This document shows positions 6,953 to 14,873 of a stretch of DNA of 16,893 nucleotides, one piece after another. Within the stretch, counting starts at the first letter, position 1. Each line of letters starts with the position of its first letter. The notes beneath the pieces were generated by a model. It was not told where the DNA came from and searched no databases. It was given only the letters and a program-made list of their open reading frames with translations. Origin of the DNA: Oscillospiraceae bacterium (lineage in GTDB: Bacteria > Bacillota > Clostridia > Oscillospirales > Acutalibacteraceae). A program made the position numbers and the translations under genes. The DNA lies in assembly GCA_028706415.1 (NCBI GenBank), contig JAQWBK010000026.1, positions 1 to 16,893 on the forward strand, read 5' to 3'.

Positions 6953-8721
6953 TAGAATTCCTCCTTAACAAGGCTCTGACGAATCTCCCCGTCCAGCCTA
7001 CTCAGGATATGCTCGTATTCGCTGTCAACGGCATCCTCTTTTATATATTTAAAGCGGCCTATGCTTTCGCGAACAGGCAGTATGGCAAGCTTTTCGATAT
7101 CTGCACCCGATTTAAGGGCTTCTTCTGCCTTGTCGTAATAGGCCATAACAAGCTGCATCATGCGATACTGCTTGTGAAGGGAGGTATAGGTATCCACCTC
7201 ATGGAAGGCAAGCTGATGCAAAAAGTCCTCACGGATTGAGCGGGCAGCTTCCATTTTGAGGCGATCGGGTGCCGACAGGGCATCCATACCCACAAGCCGC
7301 ACAATCTCCTCAAGTGCAGCCTCCTCTTGCAACAAGAGCATTATCCTGCCCCGCAGCTCCATCCAGTCGGAGGAAACATTACTGCCATACCATCCGGCAA
7401 GCGAATCGGTATATAATGAATAGCTTGTCAGCCAGTTGATGGCGGGGAAGTGGCGTTTATATGCAAGGCTGGAATCCAACCCCCAGAAAACCTTAACTAT
7501 ACGCAGGGTGGCTTGAGATACAGGCTCGGAAATATCACCGCCCGGAGGGGATACCGCCCCGATTGCCGAAAGAGCGCCCTCCCGCCCGTTTGCACCCAGA
7601 GATATAACCCGCCCGGCACGCTCATAAAACTGAGCAAGACGGCTGCCCAGATAGGCAGGATAGCCTTCTTCACCCGGCATCTCTTCAAGACGGCCAGACA
7701 TTTCACGCAGAGCCTCTGCCCAGCGGGAGGTGGAATCTGCCATCAGGGCGACAGAATAACCCATATCACGAAAATATTCTGCTATAGTAATGCCGGTGTA
7801 TATCGAAGCTTCTCGGGCGGCCACCGGCATATCAGAGGTGTTTGCAATAAGCACGGTGCGCTCCATCAACGATTTACCGGTGTGTGGGTCGATAAGCTCG
7901 GGGAATTCGTTGAGAACATCTGTCATTTCATTTCCGCGCTCACCGCATCCGATATATACCACTATATCTGCATCCGCCCATTTTGCAAGCTGATGCTGGG
8001 TAACCGTCTTGCCGCTTCCGAATGGGCCGGGGATGGCAGCCACACCGCCTTTGGCGATAGGGAAAAGGCTGTCTATAACCCGCTGACCGGTAACAAGCGG
8101 CATGTTGGGGGACAGTTTTTTGGCATAGGGGCGACCGCGCCGGACAGGCCAGCGTTGCATCAATGTAAGGGGCTGGGTTGTTCCGTCATCTTTTTGAAGC
8201 AAGGCCACCTGCTCTGTCACATTAAAATCGCCTTCGGCAATTTCGGATACTGTACCCGAAAGACCGATAGGCACCATGATTTTATGCAGAACTATCTCGG
8301 TTTCCTGCACCGTCCCGATAATATCCCCCTCGGACACCTGTGTTCCGGGTTTGATGGTTGGAGTAAAATGCCACTTGCGGTCTTGGTCTAAGGCGGCAAC
8401 ATCAATGCCCCTGCCCAAACGGTTGCCCGTTAAATCCATAATCTTTTTAAGGGGGCGTTGAATGCCGTCATAGATGGTGCTGATCAGACCAGGGCCCAGA
8501 TCCACACTTAACGGCGAGCCGGTTGACCTAACCGGTTCACCTGTACCAAGGCCAGCCGTTTCTTCATATACCTGAATGGATGCGCGGTCACCGTGCATTT
8601 CAATGACCTCACCGATGAGCCCCTGACTGCTTACCCGAACCACGTCAAACATATTTGCATCCCGCATGCCTGCCGCAATAACAAGCGGCCCCGAGACCTT
8701 TACTATTGTTCCATTGTCCAT
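6952..8721 (-). CDS. ntpA: V/A-type ATPase catalytic subunit A
   Basis: Subunit A hydrolyses or makes ATP in the cytoplasmic head. The 589-residue protein has the N-terminal beta-barrel, the bulge domain unique to V/A-type A subunits (about 110-190), and the Walker A motif GPFGSGKT (232-239, Lys238). The catalytic glutamate lies in GERGNEM (Glu261), followed by DSTSRWAEALREMSGRLEEMPGEEGYPAYL in the nucleotide domain. The start ATG has GGGGGT about nine bases upstream. A 40-base gap separates it from ntpG, and a one-base overlap joins it to ntpB. Confidence 0.97.
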   Translation of the reverse strand: MDNGTIVKVSGPLVIAAGMRDANMFDVVRVSSQGLIGEVIEMHGDRASIQVYEETAGLGTGEPVRSTGSPLSVDLGPGLISTIYDGIQRPLKKIMDLTGNRLGRGIDVAALDQDRKWHFTPTIKPGTQVSEGDIIGTVQETEIVLHKIMVPIGLSGTVSEIAEGDFNVTEQVALLQKDDGTTQPLTLMQRWPVRRGRPYAKKLSPNMPLVTGQRVIDSLFPIAKGGVAAIPGPFGSGKTVTQHQLAKWADADIVVYIGCGERGNEMTDVLNEFPELIDPHTGKSLMERTVLIANTSDMPVAAREASIYTGITIAEYFRDMGYSVALMADSTSRWAEALREMSGRLEEMPGEEGYPAYLGSRLAQFYERAGRVISLGANGREGALSAIGAVSPPGGDISEPVSQATLRIVKVFWGLDSSLAYKRHFPAINWLTSYSLYTDSLAGWYGSNVSSDWMELRGRIMLLLQEEAALEEIVRLVGMDALSAPDRLKMEAARSIREDFLHQLAFHEVDTYTSLHKQYRMMQLVMAYYDKAEEALKSGADIEKLAILPVRESIGRFKYIKEDAVDSEYEHILSRLDGEIRQSLVKEEF

Positions 8722-8761
8722 AACAGAGTACCCCCAAAAGCATCTTTTTAATACGAATTAA

Positions 8762-9073
8762 TTACGAAATAATATCCGAGCCCACCGCCCGCTCAACCGA
8801 TTTGGAAACGCTCTTCATCCCCATTCCGGTATTACCCGAAAGCCCGGGAATGGGTACGATTATCGGAACAGCACGGTCTTTATATTCATCCAGTACATCC
8901 TCAATGCTTGAAGCCAGCTCCTCGGTGATATAGATAACCGCGTAGTCGTTGATCGAAAGACGGTGTAACAGCCGACCGGCCTCGTCGGAGGAATCTGTCG
9001 GGAATATTTCAATACCGACGGCGGCAAAGCCATATATGCTGTCGCGGTCACCTATTGCAGCAACTCTATACAT
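8762..9073 (-). CDS. ntpG: V/A-type ATPase subunit F (NtpG, rotor)
   Basis: This small subunit binds the central shaft subunit D and helps couple or regulate the head. The 103-residue protein begins MYRVAAIGDRDSIYGFAAVG and continues with a Rossmann-like alternating pattern, then IPGLSGNTG (about 79-87), as in the F-subunit family. It is called subunit F in archaeal/Thermus naming and NtpG in Enterococcus. Its start overlaps the end of ntpC by eight bases, so its ribosome site lies in the ntpC coding region. Confidence 0.92.
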   Translation of the reverse strand: MYRVAAIGDRDSIYGFAAVGIEIFPTDSSDEAGRLLHRLSINDYAVIYITEELASSIEDVLDEYKDRAVPIIVPIPGLSGNTGMGMKSVSKSVERAVGSDIIS

Positions 9074-10052
9074 AAAGTTTACGCATCCTTTCGCGTATTA
9101 CCAAATCATCCACCTCATGGCGCTTGCCCGAAAGTAGGATGCGGATGTTGCGTATCTCAATTTCACGCGCCAGATAAAAGGCGGCAAGCGGGTCGGGACC
9201 AAAGAATACGGATTTGGTTGCCCTAATACGCTCGGTCAGCCTGTCGTCAAACCACTTTTCAAATGCAGATAATGAAGCATGGTTATCCGAACCGCTTTCC
9301 AGTATTTCAACCGCTTCCTTATAGGGGGTGGTATCCAGATAAGCCAGCAGAGCTTCCTCCCCTTTTAATGCTGCGGCTATAAGTTCTTTTTTATCCAAGG
9401 TGTCACATTCACAAATCGCAGTATCAAAAAAATGGGCATCCTTTTGGGTACGGATTGCCCTGACGGCAGTCTTTACATTTGCAGCTGCACAGGTAAGCTC
9501 GGATGCAAAACTAATAAGCTGGCTTTCCGAACATTTGCCCGCTTCCCGGATGGCGGATAGCGCACCGGTGTCTATGATGGTTTCTGAATACTGGCCATTC
9601 TGTGTTCGCATATACACCCCATGTGCTTCTAATGCTACGGCTTGCATATGTGAGGGAAGCTGATCAAAATTCCGGTCGGACACGGCAGAAGCCATCTCCT
9701 CAACATCAAACATACAGGGTTTAATAAAATATTTTTCGGGAGATACACCCGAAAAGCTGCATTTTAGTGCGGCTTTAAGGTTGTGATAATCATTTTTAAG
9801 CACCAGAGCTTCCAACAAGTTGGGCTCGGGAGAAATCTCATTTATAAGCTCCCAACTATTAATTAAAAACTTCTGAAGCTGAGCATCGTCATCGTCGGAT
9901 GACAAGCCCAGCCATCCATGCTCGACTAATTGACGACGGACATCATCATGGTGTCGGGTCGAAAGAAGCTGCTCAAGAAAATCGGTGCTGAGCAAAGTCT
10001 TTTCATTTACCTTGATCGTTGATACAGCATAGACATATTTTTCCTCTTTCAT
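9066..10052 (-). CDS. ntpC: V/A-type ATPase subunit C (d-type socket on membrane ring)
   Basis: Subunit C is the funnel-shaped socket that connects the central shaft to the NtpK ring. The protein is 328 residues, largely helical, beginning MKEEKYVYAVSTIKVNEKTLL, with conserved elements such as LEALVLKNDYHNLKAALK (about 80-97) and, near the end, DPLAAFYLAREIEIRNIRILLSGKRH. I chose ATG 10052, six bases after AAAGGAGG; an in-frame TTG at 10058 directly abuts that ribosome site and is unlikely. It follows ntpE by 31 bases and overlaps ntpG by eight. Confidence 0.93.
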   Translation of the reverse strand: MKEEKYVYAVSTIKVNEKTLLSTDFLEQLLSTRHHDDVRRQLVEHGWLGLSSDDDDAQLQKFLINSWELINEISPEPNLLEALVLKNDYHNLKAALKCSFSGVSPEKYFIKPCMFDVEEMASAVSDRNFDQLPSHMQAVALEAHGVYMRTQNGQYSETIIDTGALSAIREAGKCSESQLISFASELTCAAANVKTAVRAIRTQKDAHFFDTAICECDTLDKKELIAAALKGEEALLAYLDTTPYKEAVEILESGSDNHASLSAFEKWFDDRLTERIRATKSVFFGPDPLAAFYLAREIEIRNIRILLSGKRHEVDDLVIRERMRKLYV

Positions 10053-10083
10053 CCCCAACCTCCTTTATACTAATATTTTCGGT

Positions 10084-10674
10084 TTAACCAAACAGAATTT
10101 GATTAATCATATCCTTAAGTTCATCCTTCTTGGCTTCAATCAGTGCTTCAAAGGTGCAGTTTTGCTCAATGTCACCGTATTTAAGGATAAATCCACCCGG
10201 ATTTTGCAAGGTTGTCTCCATTTTGAGAGAACCGCCTTTTTCCGCGATAGAGGCATTTAAATCCTCTTCAAACCTGGCTGGAAGACGGGCTGCATCGGTT
10301 TTTGACAGGCAAATAATACCGCTTTCGCTTTTTGCGTATTTTACCGCCAGTGTTTTTATGGCATGTGCATATTCGGCATCAGGCAGCTCTTTTATTCGGG
10401 TGGCCGCCTGTTCCAGCACCTCGTTTATTATTGCAACCTTCTCGGCCAAAACAGCGCGGCTTTGGATGGTTTGGGCGGATGAATTCGCCCTTTTTATAAT
10501 GATATCCGCCTGTGTTTGTGTACGGGCAAGCATGGCAGAGGCCGCAGTCCTGCCCTGTTCACGGGCATGTTCACGCATAGCATCTGCTTCTTTTTGGGCG
10601 GCGGCAATTATATCGGCACAATGATTGTCCGAATCTTTGGCAATCTTTTCGAGTATTGTCTCAAGTCCTGCCAT
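10084..10674 (-). CDS. ntpE: V/A-type ATPase subunit E (peripheral stalk)
   Basis: Subunit E pairs with the G/H-type subunit (NtpF) to form the peripheral stalk that holds the head against the membrane stator. The 196-residue protein has a long alanine-rich helical first half (about 1-105) with the typical right-handed coiled-coil look, then a globular C-terminal domain with LQNPGGFILKYGDIEQNCTFEALIE, a family motif region. GAGGAGGG precedes ATG 10674. It is separated from ntpK by 154 bases carrying the 106-bp palindromic repeat, an unusually wide gap for this operon. Confidence 0.93.
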   Translation of the reverse strand: MAGLETILEKIAKDSDNHCADIIAAAQKEADAMREHAREQGRTAASAMLARTQTQADIIIKRANSSAQTIQSRAVLAEKVAIINEVLEQAATRIKELPDAEYAHAIKTLAVKYAKSESGIICLSKTDAARLPARFEEDLNASIAEKGGSLKMETTLQNPGGFILKYGDIEQNCTFEALIEAKKDELKDMINQILFG

Positions 10675-10709
10675 GGTCGCCCTCCTCTCTTACCAATAGT
10701 GTTGTTATA

Positions 10710-10815
10710 ATACTAATCTCAAATAAAAGGTTCGATATAATTGTCGCTCAAGACGCGTTCTTCTTTAAAGAACGCATTACTCCATTTTATCGGCTTTTAT
10801 TATTGAGATTAGTAT
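10710..10815 (+). repeat. Palindromic repeat, short form (106 bp), copy 2, inside the ATPase operon
   Basis: This is the same length and nearly the same sequence as the element at 1188-1293, with four substitutions, the same terminal ATACTAATCTCAAATAAAAG and the same central GCGTTCTT/AAGAACGC hairpin. It lies between ntpK (upstream on the minus strand) and ntpE, 13 bases after the ntpK stop. It must be transcribed as part of the operon, and the full length can fold into a long imperfect hairpin. It contains no T-run terminator after the stem. Confidence 0.9.
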
Positions 10816-10828
10816 AAGGTATGAAAAA

Positions 10829-11308
10829 TTAGATTTTATTGATATTCATAACCATAAGGAAGGAAATGATAAAGGAAAGCAAGGCATAAAATTCAACCAA
10901 GGTTGCCGAAATGATAGCCTTGGAGGACTGAGCGGGATTTTTTGAAACAATGCTGACACCGGTAACGGCAACGCGGGCCTGTGCAATGGCCGAAAGCCAG
11001 CCGCCGGCTGCGATGGGAATGGCTGAGACAAGGTATGCAAGTCCCTGAATACCGGTTACGGGCTGTAATGTGCCCAGAACGCCGATGCCGTTAAGAATCA
11101 TGATGCCCACAACAAATCCATAAAGACCTTGAGTGCCGGGCAGAAGCTGGAGAATAAGAAGCCTTGAAAACTTGGAAGGATCCTCGATAACAACCGGCGT
11201 TGACGCCTCACTGACCATTCCGACACCTTTTGACGAACCGATACTTGCGGGAAGTGCGGCAACTACCGCACCTGCAATTGCTAATACAATACCCATTTTC
11301 TCAAACAT
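10829..11308 (-). CDS. ntpK: V-type ATPase membrane ring subunit K (Na+-binding type)
   Basis: NtpK forms the rotating membrane ring that carries ions. The 159-residue protein is a double hairpin (four transmembrane helices). The sequence around LILQLLPGTQGLYGFV matches the E. hirae NtpK region. The residues that bind Na+ there are all present: Leu56, Thr59-Gln60 (LPGTQG), Gln110 (AIAQAR) and Glu139 (LVEFYALL). Only the second hairpin has the ion-binding carboxylate, as in V-type rings. The ribosome site AAGGAGGA overlaps the end of ntpI. The palindromic repeat follows directly, which may matter because this subunit is needed in several-fold excess. Confidence 0.96.
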   Translation of the reverse strand: MFEKMGIVLAIAGAVVAALPASIGSSKGVGMVSEASTPVVIEDPSKFSRLLILQLLPGTQGLYGFVVGIMILNGIGVLGTLQPVTGIQGLAYLVSAIPIAAGGWLSAIAQARVAVTGVSIVSKNPAQSSKAIISATLVEFYALLSFIISFLMVMNINKI

Positions 11309-11309
11309 T

Positions 11310-13301
11310 TTAGTGTTCCTCCTTGAATTTATAATGCTTTGTATTTACATTTAAGGGCTTAAACAATCTGCCGCCGCCCTCATAAAACTTGCTGAAAAAC
11401 TCGACATACTGTAAACGGTTGCAGTGTACATACGCGCCGAGTGCATTGATACCAAAATTGATCAGGTGCCCCGCGATAAATACGAGAATAAACATTATGG
11501 CTCCGATTATGCCGTTCCCCACCATTGCACCTATTGTGTTGACAACGGAACAGATTATTCCGGTAACCAGACCCAGAGCCATAAGGCGACAATATGATAA
11601 TATATCGCTGAAATAGCCGGTTATTCCGTAAAGGCTGCCCAACCCCCCAAAGATTTTGCCTGCAATGCCGGGGGAAGATCGACCTCCGGTGAACAGCAGA
11701 CCGGCACCCCCTGTTAAGGCAACCACTTTGCCGATAGTATCCAGGGGAAGTGAGGTGGTTATAGCGGTGGGAAGAATAAGCAGGACTATTCCGGCAAATA
11801 GAACCCACCAAAAGCCAACATCAAAAATGGCATCCAGGCGTTTGCGTTCTCTCCATAACATGTAGAACTTGACCCCCAGCCCGACCACCACCTGTATAAA
11901 GCCCAGTACAAGACTGAATATCAACAGATCCATTGGTTTGGTAACCGGATCAAACCAAATTGGTCTGAGAATAACCTCTTTACCCAAAAAGGTGCCTGAT
12001 ACCACCCGGACAACATCACCAAACCAGCTGCCAAATAATGCCCCCCAGAAGATGGTTGACAGACCACACAAGAAAAACTTCTGCATGTTGCGGCGGCTGT
12101 TCCCCTCCGGCTTTTTTAGTTTTAGGATTAAACCGGTAACCAGCACCATTATCAAGCCATACCCTGCGTCCGAAAGCATCAACCCAAAGAAGGCATAGTA
12201 GAAAAACGACATTACTGCATTGGGATCGACATCGGTTTTTGAGGGCATATCGTATGATTCGGTTATATCCTCAAGCGCGGCAACCGGCATGACATTCTTG
12301 AATGCAACAGGTGGTTCTTCATCATCGGTCGGTTGGCTGATGGTTATGCTGGCAGTATATTTATTTTGAAGTTCGGCTGCCAGCCCATCCGCTTTTTCGG
12401 TGGGGACATATCCGTTAATTATCATGGTGCTGCGGGTCAGGGCAAGATTTTCAAGTGCGCGGTATTTATCTGCCCGCATTGAGAGGTAATCCAAAGTGAA
12501 AAGCAGATGCTGTCTTTGATCGGCTTTATCGGATATATTGGCCGTGAAGCGGGCGATATCATTCTCCAGCTGCGTTGCTTTTTGCTTATATTCCTGTATA
12601 ACCTCGGCAGGTGGGCTTTTGGTAATGACTGCCGGCAGGGCAAAGCCCAGTTCCCTTAATGCCTTTGAGCATTCGTCTTTGAAATCCTTATGGCAAAGAA
12701 CAAATATCCCGCTTTGCTCACTGTATGAGTAGATAATCTGAACCTCGGCAGGGAGGGAAGTTTCCGGGTCGATTTTCAGCGATTCCAGCAAGGTTTCCCT
12801 ATCCCAAGCGCCAGGAAGCGTGCCAATAAAGGCGGTGGTCAGTCCGGTTCCCTTAAATCTCATGGAAACCTCCAGTCCACACCACGATTCAAGCGATGAC
12901 CGATACTGAATATTGGACTTAAGGGAGGCACGGTTTTCCTTTACCTTTTGTGAAAGTGCAATTATTTCGTTGGAAACACTTATGCTTTCCTCTGCTTTTG
13001 ACGCAAGCTCTTCAAACCGGTCGGTGGTGATGGCGGTGCGGGGTTCAAAGGCGGACAGCAACGACTTTTTCTCTGGGGAATACTCATCAAGAACAGCAAG
13101 AGCCTGATTGATTATTGAAGCGTTTTTTTCAAAAATCCGGACGCTTTGCTCGGTGTTGAATTTCTCAACCTTATGATGATCGTTCTCACCTTGGTATTGC
13201 ATTATATCAACCACGCCACGGCGCTGTAGCCTTTCAATAACCGATTTCCCGTCGGTGAGCAGCGCAATTATTTCAATGCGTTTCATGGGCACTTTGGCCA
13301 T
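11310..13301 (-). CDS. ntpI: V/A-type ATPase subunit I (membrane stator, a-subunit)
   Basis: Subunit I forms the two ion half-channels beside the NtpK ring and anchors the peripheral stalk. The 663-residue protein has an N-terminal cytoplasmic half with coiled-coil stretches (about 1-345) and a C-terminal membrane half of several hydrophobic helices (about 356-640). Two conserved membrane arginines are seen, Arg572 in SYCRLMALGL and Arg629 in AYVHCNRLQYVEFFSKFYEGGG, the last also a strong family motif. The start ATG has only a G-rich ribosome site (GGGGGGA). The 198-base gap to ntpF is mostly filled by the long palindromic repeat. Confidence 0.96.
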   Translation of the reverse strand: MAKVPMKRIEIIALLTDGKSVIERLQRRGVVDIMQYQGENDHHKVEKFNTEQSVRIFEKNASIINQALAVLDEYSPEKKSLLSAFEPRTAITTDRFEELASKAEESISVSNEIIALSQKVKENRASLKSNIQYRSSLESWCGLEVSMRFKGTGLTTAFIGTLPGAWDRETLLESLKIDPETSLPAEVQIIYSYSEQSGIFVLCHKDFKDECSKALRELGFALPAVITKSPPAEVIQEYKQKATQLENDIARFTANISDKADQRQHLLFTLDYLSMRADKYRALENLALTRSTMIINGYVPTEKADGLAAELQNKYTASITISQPTDDEEPPVAFKNVMPVAALEDITESYDMPSKTDVDPNAVMSFFYYAFFGLMLSDAGYGLIMVLVTGLILKLKKPEGNSRRNMQKFFLCGLSTIFWGALFGSWFGDVVRVVSGTFLGKEVILRPIWFDPVTKPMDLLIFSLVLGFIQVVVGLGVKFYMLWRERKRLDAIFDVGFWWVLFAGIVLLILPTAITTSLPLDTIGKVVALTGGAGLLFTGGRSSPGIAGKIFGGLGSLYGITGYFSDILSYCRLMALGLVTGIICSVVNTIGAMVGNGIIGAIMFILVFIAGHLINFGINALGAYVHCNRLQYVEFFSKFYEGGGRLFKPLNVNTKHYKFKEEH

Positions 13302-13342
13302 TTAAATCCCCCCCAAGGTCAACTATAAACAATTTGAATTTT

Positions 13343-13500
13343 ATACTGTTCTCAAGTAAAAGGTGAGACAAAATTTGCGAGGATGTTTTTCGTCATGCAA
13401 GGCGGAGGAGGAGAGCGGGCTGACGCCCGCCGACGACAACAACGCTGTATGGCGGAAAACAGACCGCAAAGATGTCTTGATTTTTATTTGAGATCAGTAT
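13343..13500 (+). repeat. Palindromic repeat, long form (158 bp), copy 2, inside the ATPase operon
   Basis: The element starts ATACTGTTCTCAAGTAAAAG and ends with the inverted partner of ATACTGATCTCAAATAAAA. The two halves are similar throughout when one is reverse-complemented, and the centre is a perfect GCGGGC/GCCCGC hairpin with a four-base loop. The full element is therefore one imperfect palindrome. It lies between ntpF and ntpI and its last base is part of the ntpF stop codon. It is the best-preserved long copy; 846-994 is a decayed relative in reverse orientation. Confidence 0.88.
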
Positions 13501-13811
13501 TAATCGATAATTGAAGATATGACAGATGATATGGCCTCGTCCATGCGTGAGGCGGTATGGGTGCCAAGCTGCTGACGGCTTTTTTGACTTTCGGCCTGCG
13601 CTTTATCAATGATTTTTGCAGCCTGTTTGTCAGCATCGGACAAAAGCTGGTTCATCTGCTTTTTGGCAGCCGTGTGTTCTTTAGCAAGTATTTCTTCGGC
13701 CTCTCGCCCTGCCTGCGTTTTTATTGATGCCCCTTTTTCCAGGGCATTCAGCTCCGCCTGTCGGGCACGCTCCTCCGCCTCAAGAACCTGCATTACCTGT
13801 TCTGATGCCAT
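13500..13811 (-). CDS. ntpF: V/A-type ATPase subunit G/H (NtpF, peripheral stalk)
   Basis: This small coiled-coil protein pairs with NtpE in the peripheral stalk. It is 103 residues, almost wholly charged/alanine-rich helix (EAEERARQAELNALEKG, then repeated A-x3-K/E patterns), ending ISSVISSIID. Identification rests on composition, length and its place as first gene of the NtpFIKECGABD order. I chose ATG 13811, preceded by GGGGAGC at six bases; the in-frame TTG immediately upstream is less likely. Its TAA stop shares a base with the long palindromic repeat, so the repeat follows the coding region with no spacer. Confidence 0.87.
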   Translation of the reverse strand: MASEQVMQVLEAEERARQAELNALEKGASIKTQAGREAEEILAKEHTAAKKQMNQLLSDADKQAAKIIDKAQAESQKSRQQLGTHTASRMDEAISSVISSIID

Positions 13812-13852
13812 CAACAGCTCCCCCTAAAGATAATAGTTAAACAGAAAAGAGT

Positions 13853-13877
13853 AGAAAACCCCCAAAAGGGATGTTCT
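13853..13877 (-). promoter_or_regulatory. Possible hairpin in the ATPase operon leader
   Basis: In the roughly 185-base untranslated leader, AGAACATCCC and GGGGTTTTCT can pair around a small loop with one mismatch. The T-run is partly inside the stem, so it is a poor terminator. A role in attenuation is only a guess. Confidence 0.2.
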
Positions 13878-14003
13878 CCACCCTAATTAGATATTCTTTA
13901 TAAACTTGCCATAAAATACTATTGTATTCTTGAATATTAGTGATGTCTTGTTGTTTTCCATATTATATAAATATCCATTCATAAATTAATCCATTCGAGA
14001 CCT

Positions 14004-14033
14004 ATTATATTCTATGAAGACACCCTATGTCAA
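14004..14033 (-). promoter_or_regulatory. Sigma-A promoter of the V-ATPase operon
   Basis: On the minus strand a perfect TTGACA (14028-14033) and a perfect TATAAT (14004-14009) are 18 bases apart. Transcription would start near 13997, about 185 bases before ntpF, and cover ntpF to ntpD and probably divIB. A short imperfect inverted repeat (GGGAAATACTCCC, 14034-14046) abuts the -35 side and might be an operator. The rest of 13815-14075 is A/T-rich with no gene seen. Confidence 0.8.
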
Positions 14034-14075
14034 GGGAAATACTCCCTAAAAACTTCCAAATAATGGTGGTTGCTA

Positions 14076-14441
14076 TTATTTTTTATTGTTTTTTATAAAT
14101 AATTCCTTTACCCCGATAATTATTAATAGAATTCCGAATATCCTTCTGAGGAAGCCGACATCGGTATAAGCGGCAAACAGGGCGGCAAGTATCGAGGAGG
14201 GTATTCCTGCCGCCGTGCAGACCAAAAACACTTTTTTATCAATTAGGCGGTTTTTTATATGTGAAATCAGGGCGGCAGGGGCGCAAAACAGGAAATACAG
14301 CAGATTAATTCCCCCGGCTGTATATTGGGGCATACCGGTGAAGCATGTTAAATATAGAATTAGGAGCGACCCGCCGCCAATCCCGAAACCGCTTAAAATT
14401 CCGGTTGAAAGTCCGATTATTAAATTAAGCAAATAATTCAT
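14076..14441 (-). CDS. Half-size TSUP (TauE/SafE family) permease, C-terminal-half type
   Basis: TSUP proteins are membrane permeases linked to export or uptake of small organic or sulfur-containing anions; the substrate here is unknown. The usual protein is about 250 residues and made of two similar halves; this one is only 121 residues with about four hydrophobic helices. The glycine-rich family motif GFGIGGGSLLILYL lies near the N-terminus (about 19-32), and FLRRIFGILLIIIGVKELF near the end (about 96-114). Its ATG overlaps the stop codon of the preceding half-size gene (ATGA), so both are probably made together and form one transporter. Both genes have intact motifs and their own ends, which argues against a simple frameshift. 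Confidence 0.85.
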   Translation of the reverse strand: MNYLLNLIIGLSTGILSGFGIGGGSLLILYLTCFTGMPQYTAGGINLLYFLFCAPAALISHIKNRLIDKKVFLVCTAAGIPSSILAALFAAYTDVGFLRRIFGILLIIIGVKELFIKNNKK

Positions 14442-14809
14442 ATAGGAAGTACCGCCCGTATTCCGCCGTAAATGATAAGTATGCCAAACACACGGCGCAG
14501 AAGAGTAACCGAAATCTTACCGAAAATTTGTCCCGCAATAAGTCCTCCCGCAAGGCCGCCCAGAAGTATTGGGAGATATTCAATAATGTTAATATTAACT
14601 TTTAAAAAATAGACTATCAGGGATATGGCAGACAGGGGGAAGATTACTGCTACCGAAGTGGCAAACGCCTTTTTCTCTTCTATTTCAAGCCATCGAACGA
14701 ACAACGGGACAAGGAAAAGTCCTCCGCCTGCTCCAAAAAAGCCGTTTGCCGCCCCTGCCAGCGCGCCGATGGTGATAAGCTTGTAGTTTTTCTTTAGAAT
14801 TTCAACCAT
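14438..14809 (-). CDS. Half-size TSUP (TauE/SafE family) permease, N-terminal-half type
   Basis: This is the partner of the next gene, about 123 residues with four hydrophobic segments. The motif GAANGFFGAGGGLFLVP lies near the start, GGLAGGLIAGQIFGKIS in the third segment, and LLRRVFGILIIYGGIRAV at the end, paralleling the other half. The start is uncertain: ATG 14809 has GGAAGGA with no spacing, and a TTG at 14854 in the same frame lacks a ribosome site but would add 15 residues. The length of the partner favours the shorter form. It is divergent from the HD gene at 14936, and the two share one promoter region. Confidence 0.82.
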   Translation of the reverse strand: MVEILKKNYKLITIGALAGAANGFFGAGGGLFLVPLFVRWLEIEEKKAFATSVAVIFPLSAISLIVYFLKVNINIIEYLPILLGGLAGGLIAGQIFGKISVTLLRRVFGILIIYGGIRAVLPI

Positions 14810-14873
14810 TCCTTCCGAGCATTTAATAATTGTATTCTTTGCGCTTGCAGACAAAAAATGTATTATTATCGCA

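Noticed and set aside
7450..8391. Plus-strand 313-codon open frame opposite ntpA
   Set aside because: It is a shadow of the ntpA codon pattern, rich in His/Cys/Arg in a way typical of antisense frames, with no ribosome site.
5579..8721. ntpA and ntpB as F-type ATP synthase alpha/beta genes
   Set aside because: The A-subunit bulge domain, GPFGSGKT motif, degenerate B P-loop and the I/K/E/C/D neighbours are all V/A-type.
10070..10078. ATACTAAT between ntpE and ntpC, as a possible extra repeat end
   Set aside because: Only eight bases match the terminal sequence in an A/T-rich spacer; chance is sufficient.
14076..14854. The two TSUP genes as a single gene broken by a frameshift
   Set aside because: Each half has its own intact motifs and a clean ATGA stop-start overlap, so separate coupled genes are more likely, though not proven.
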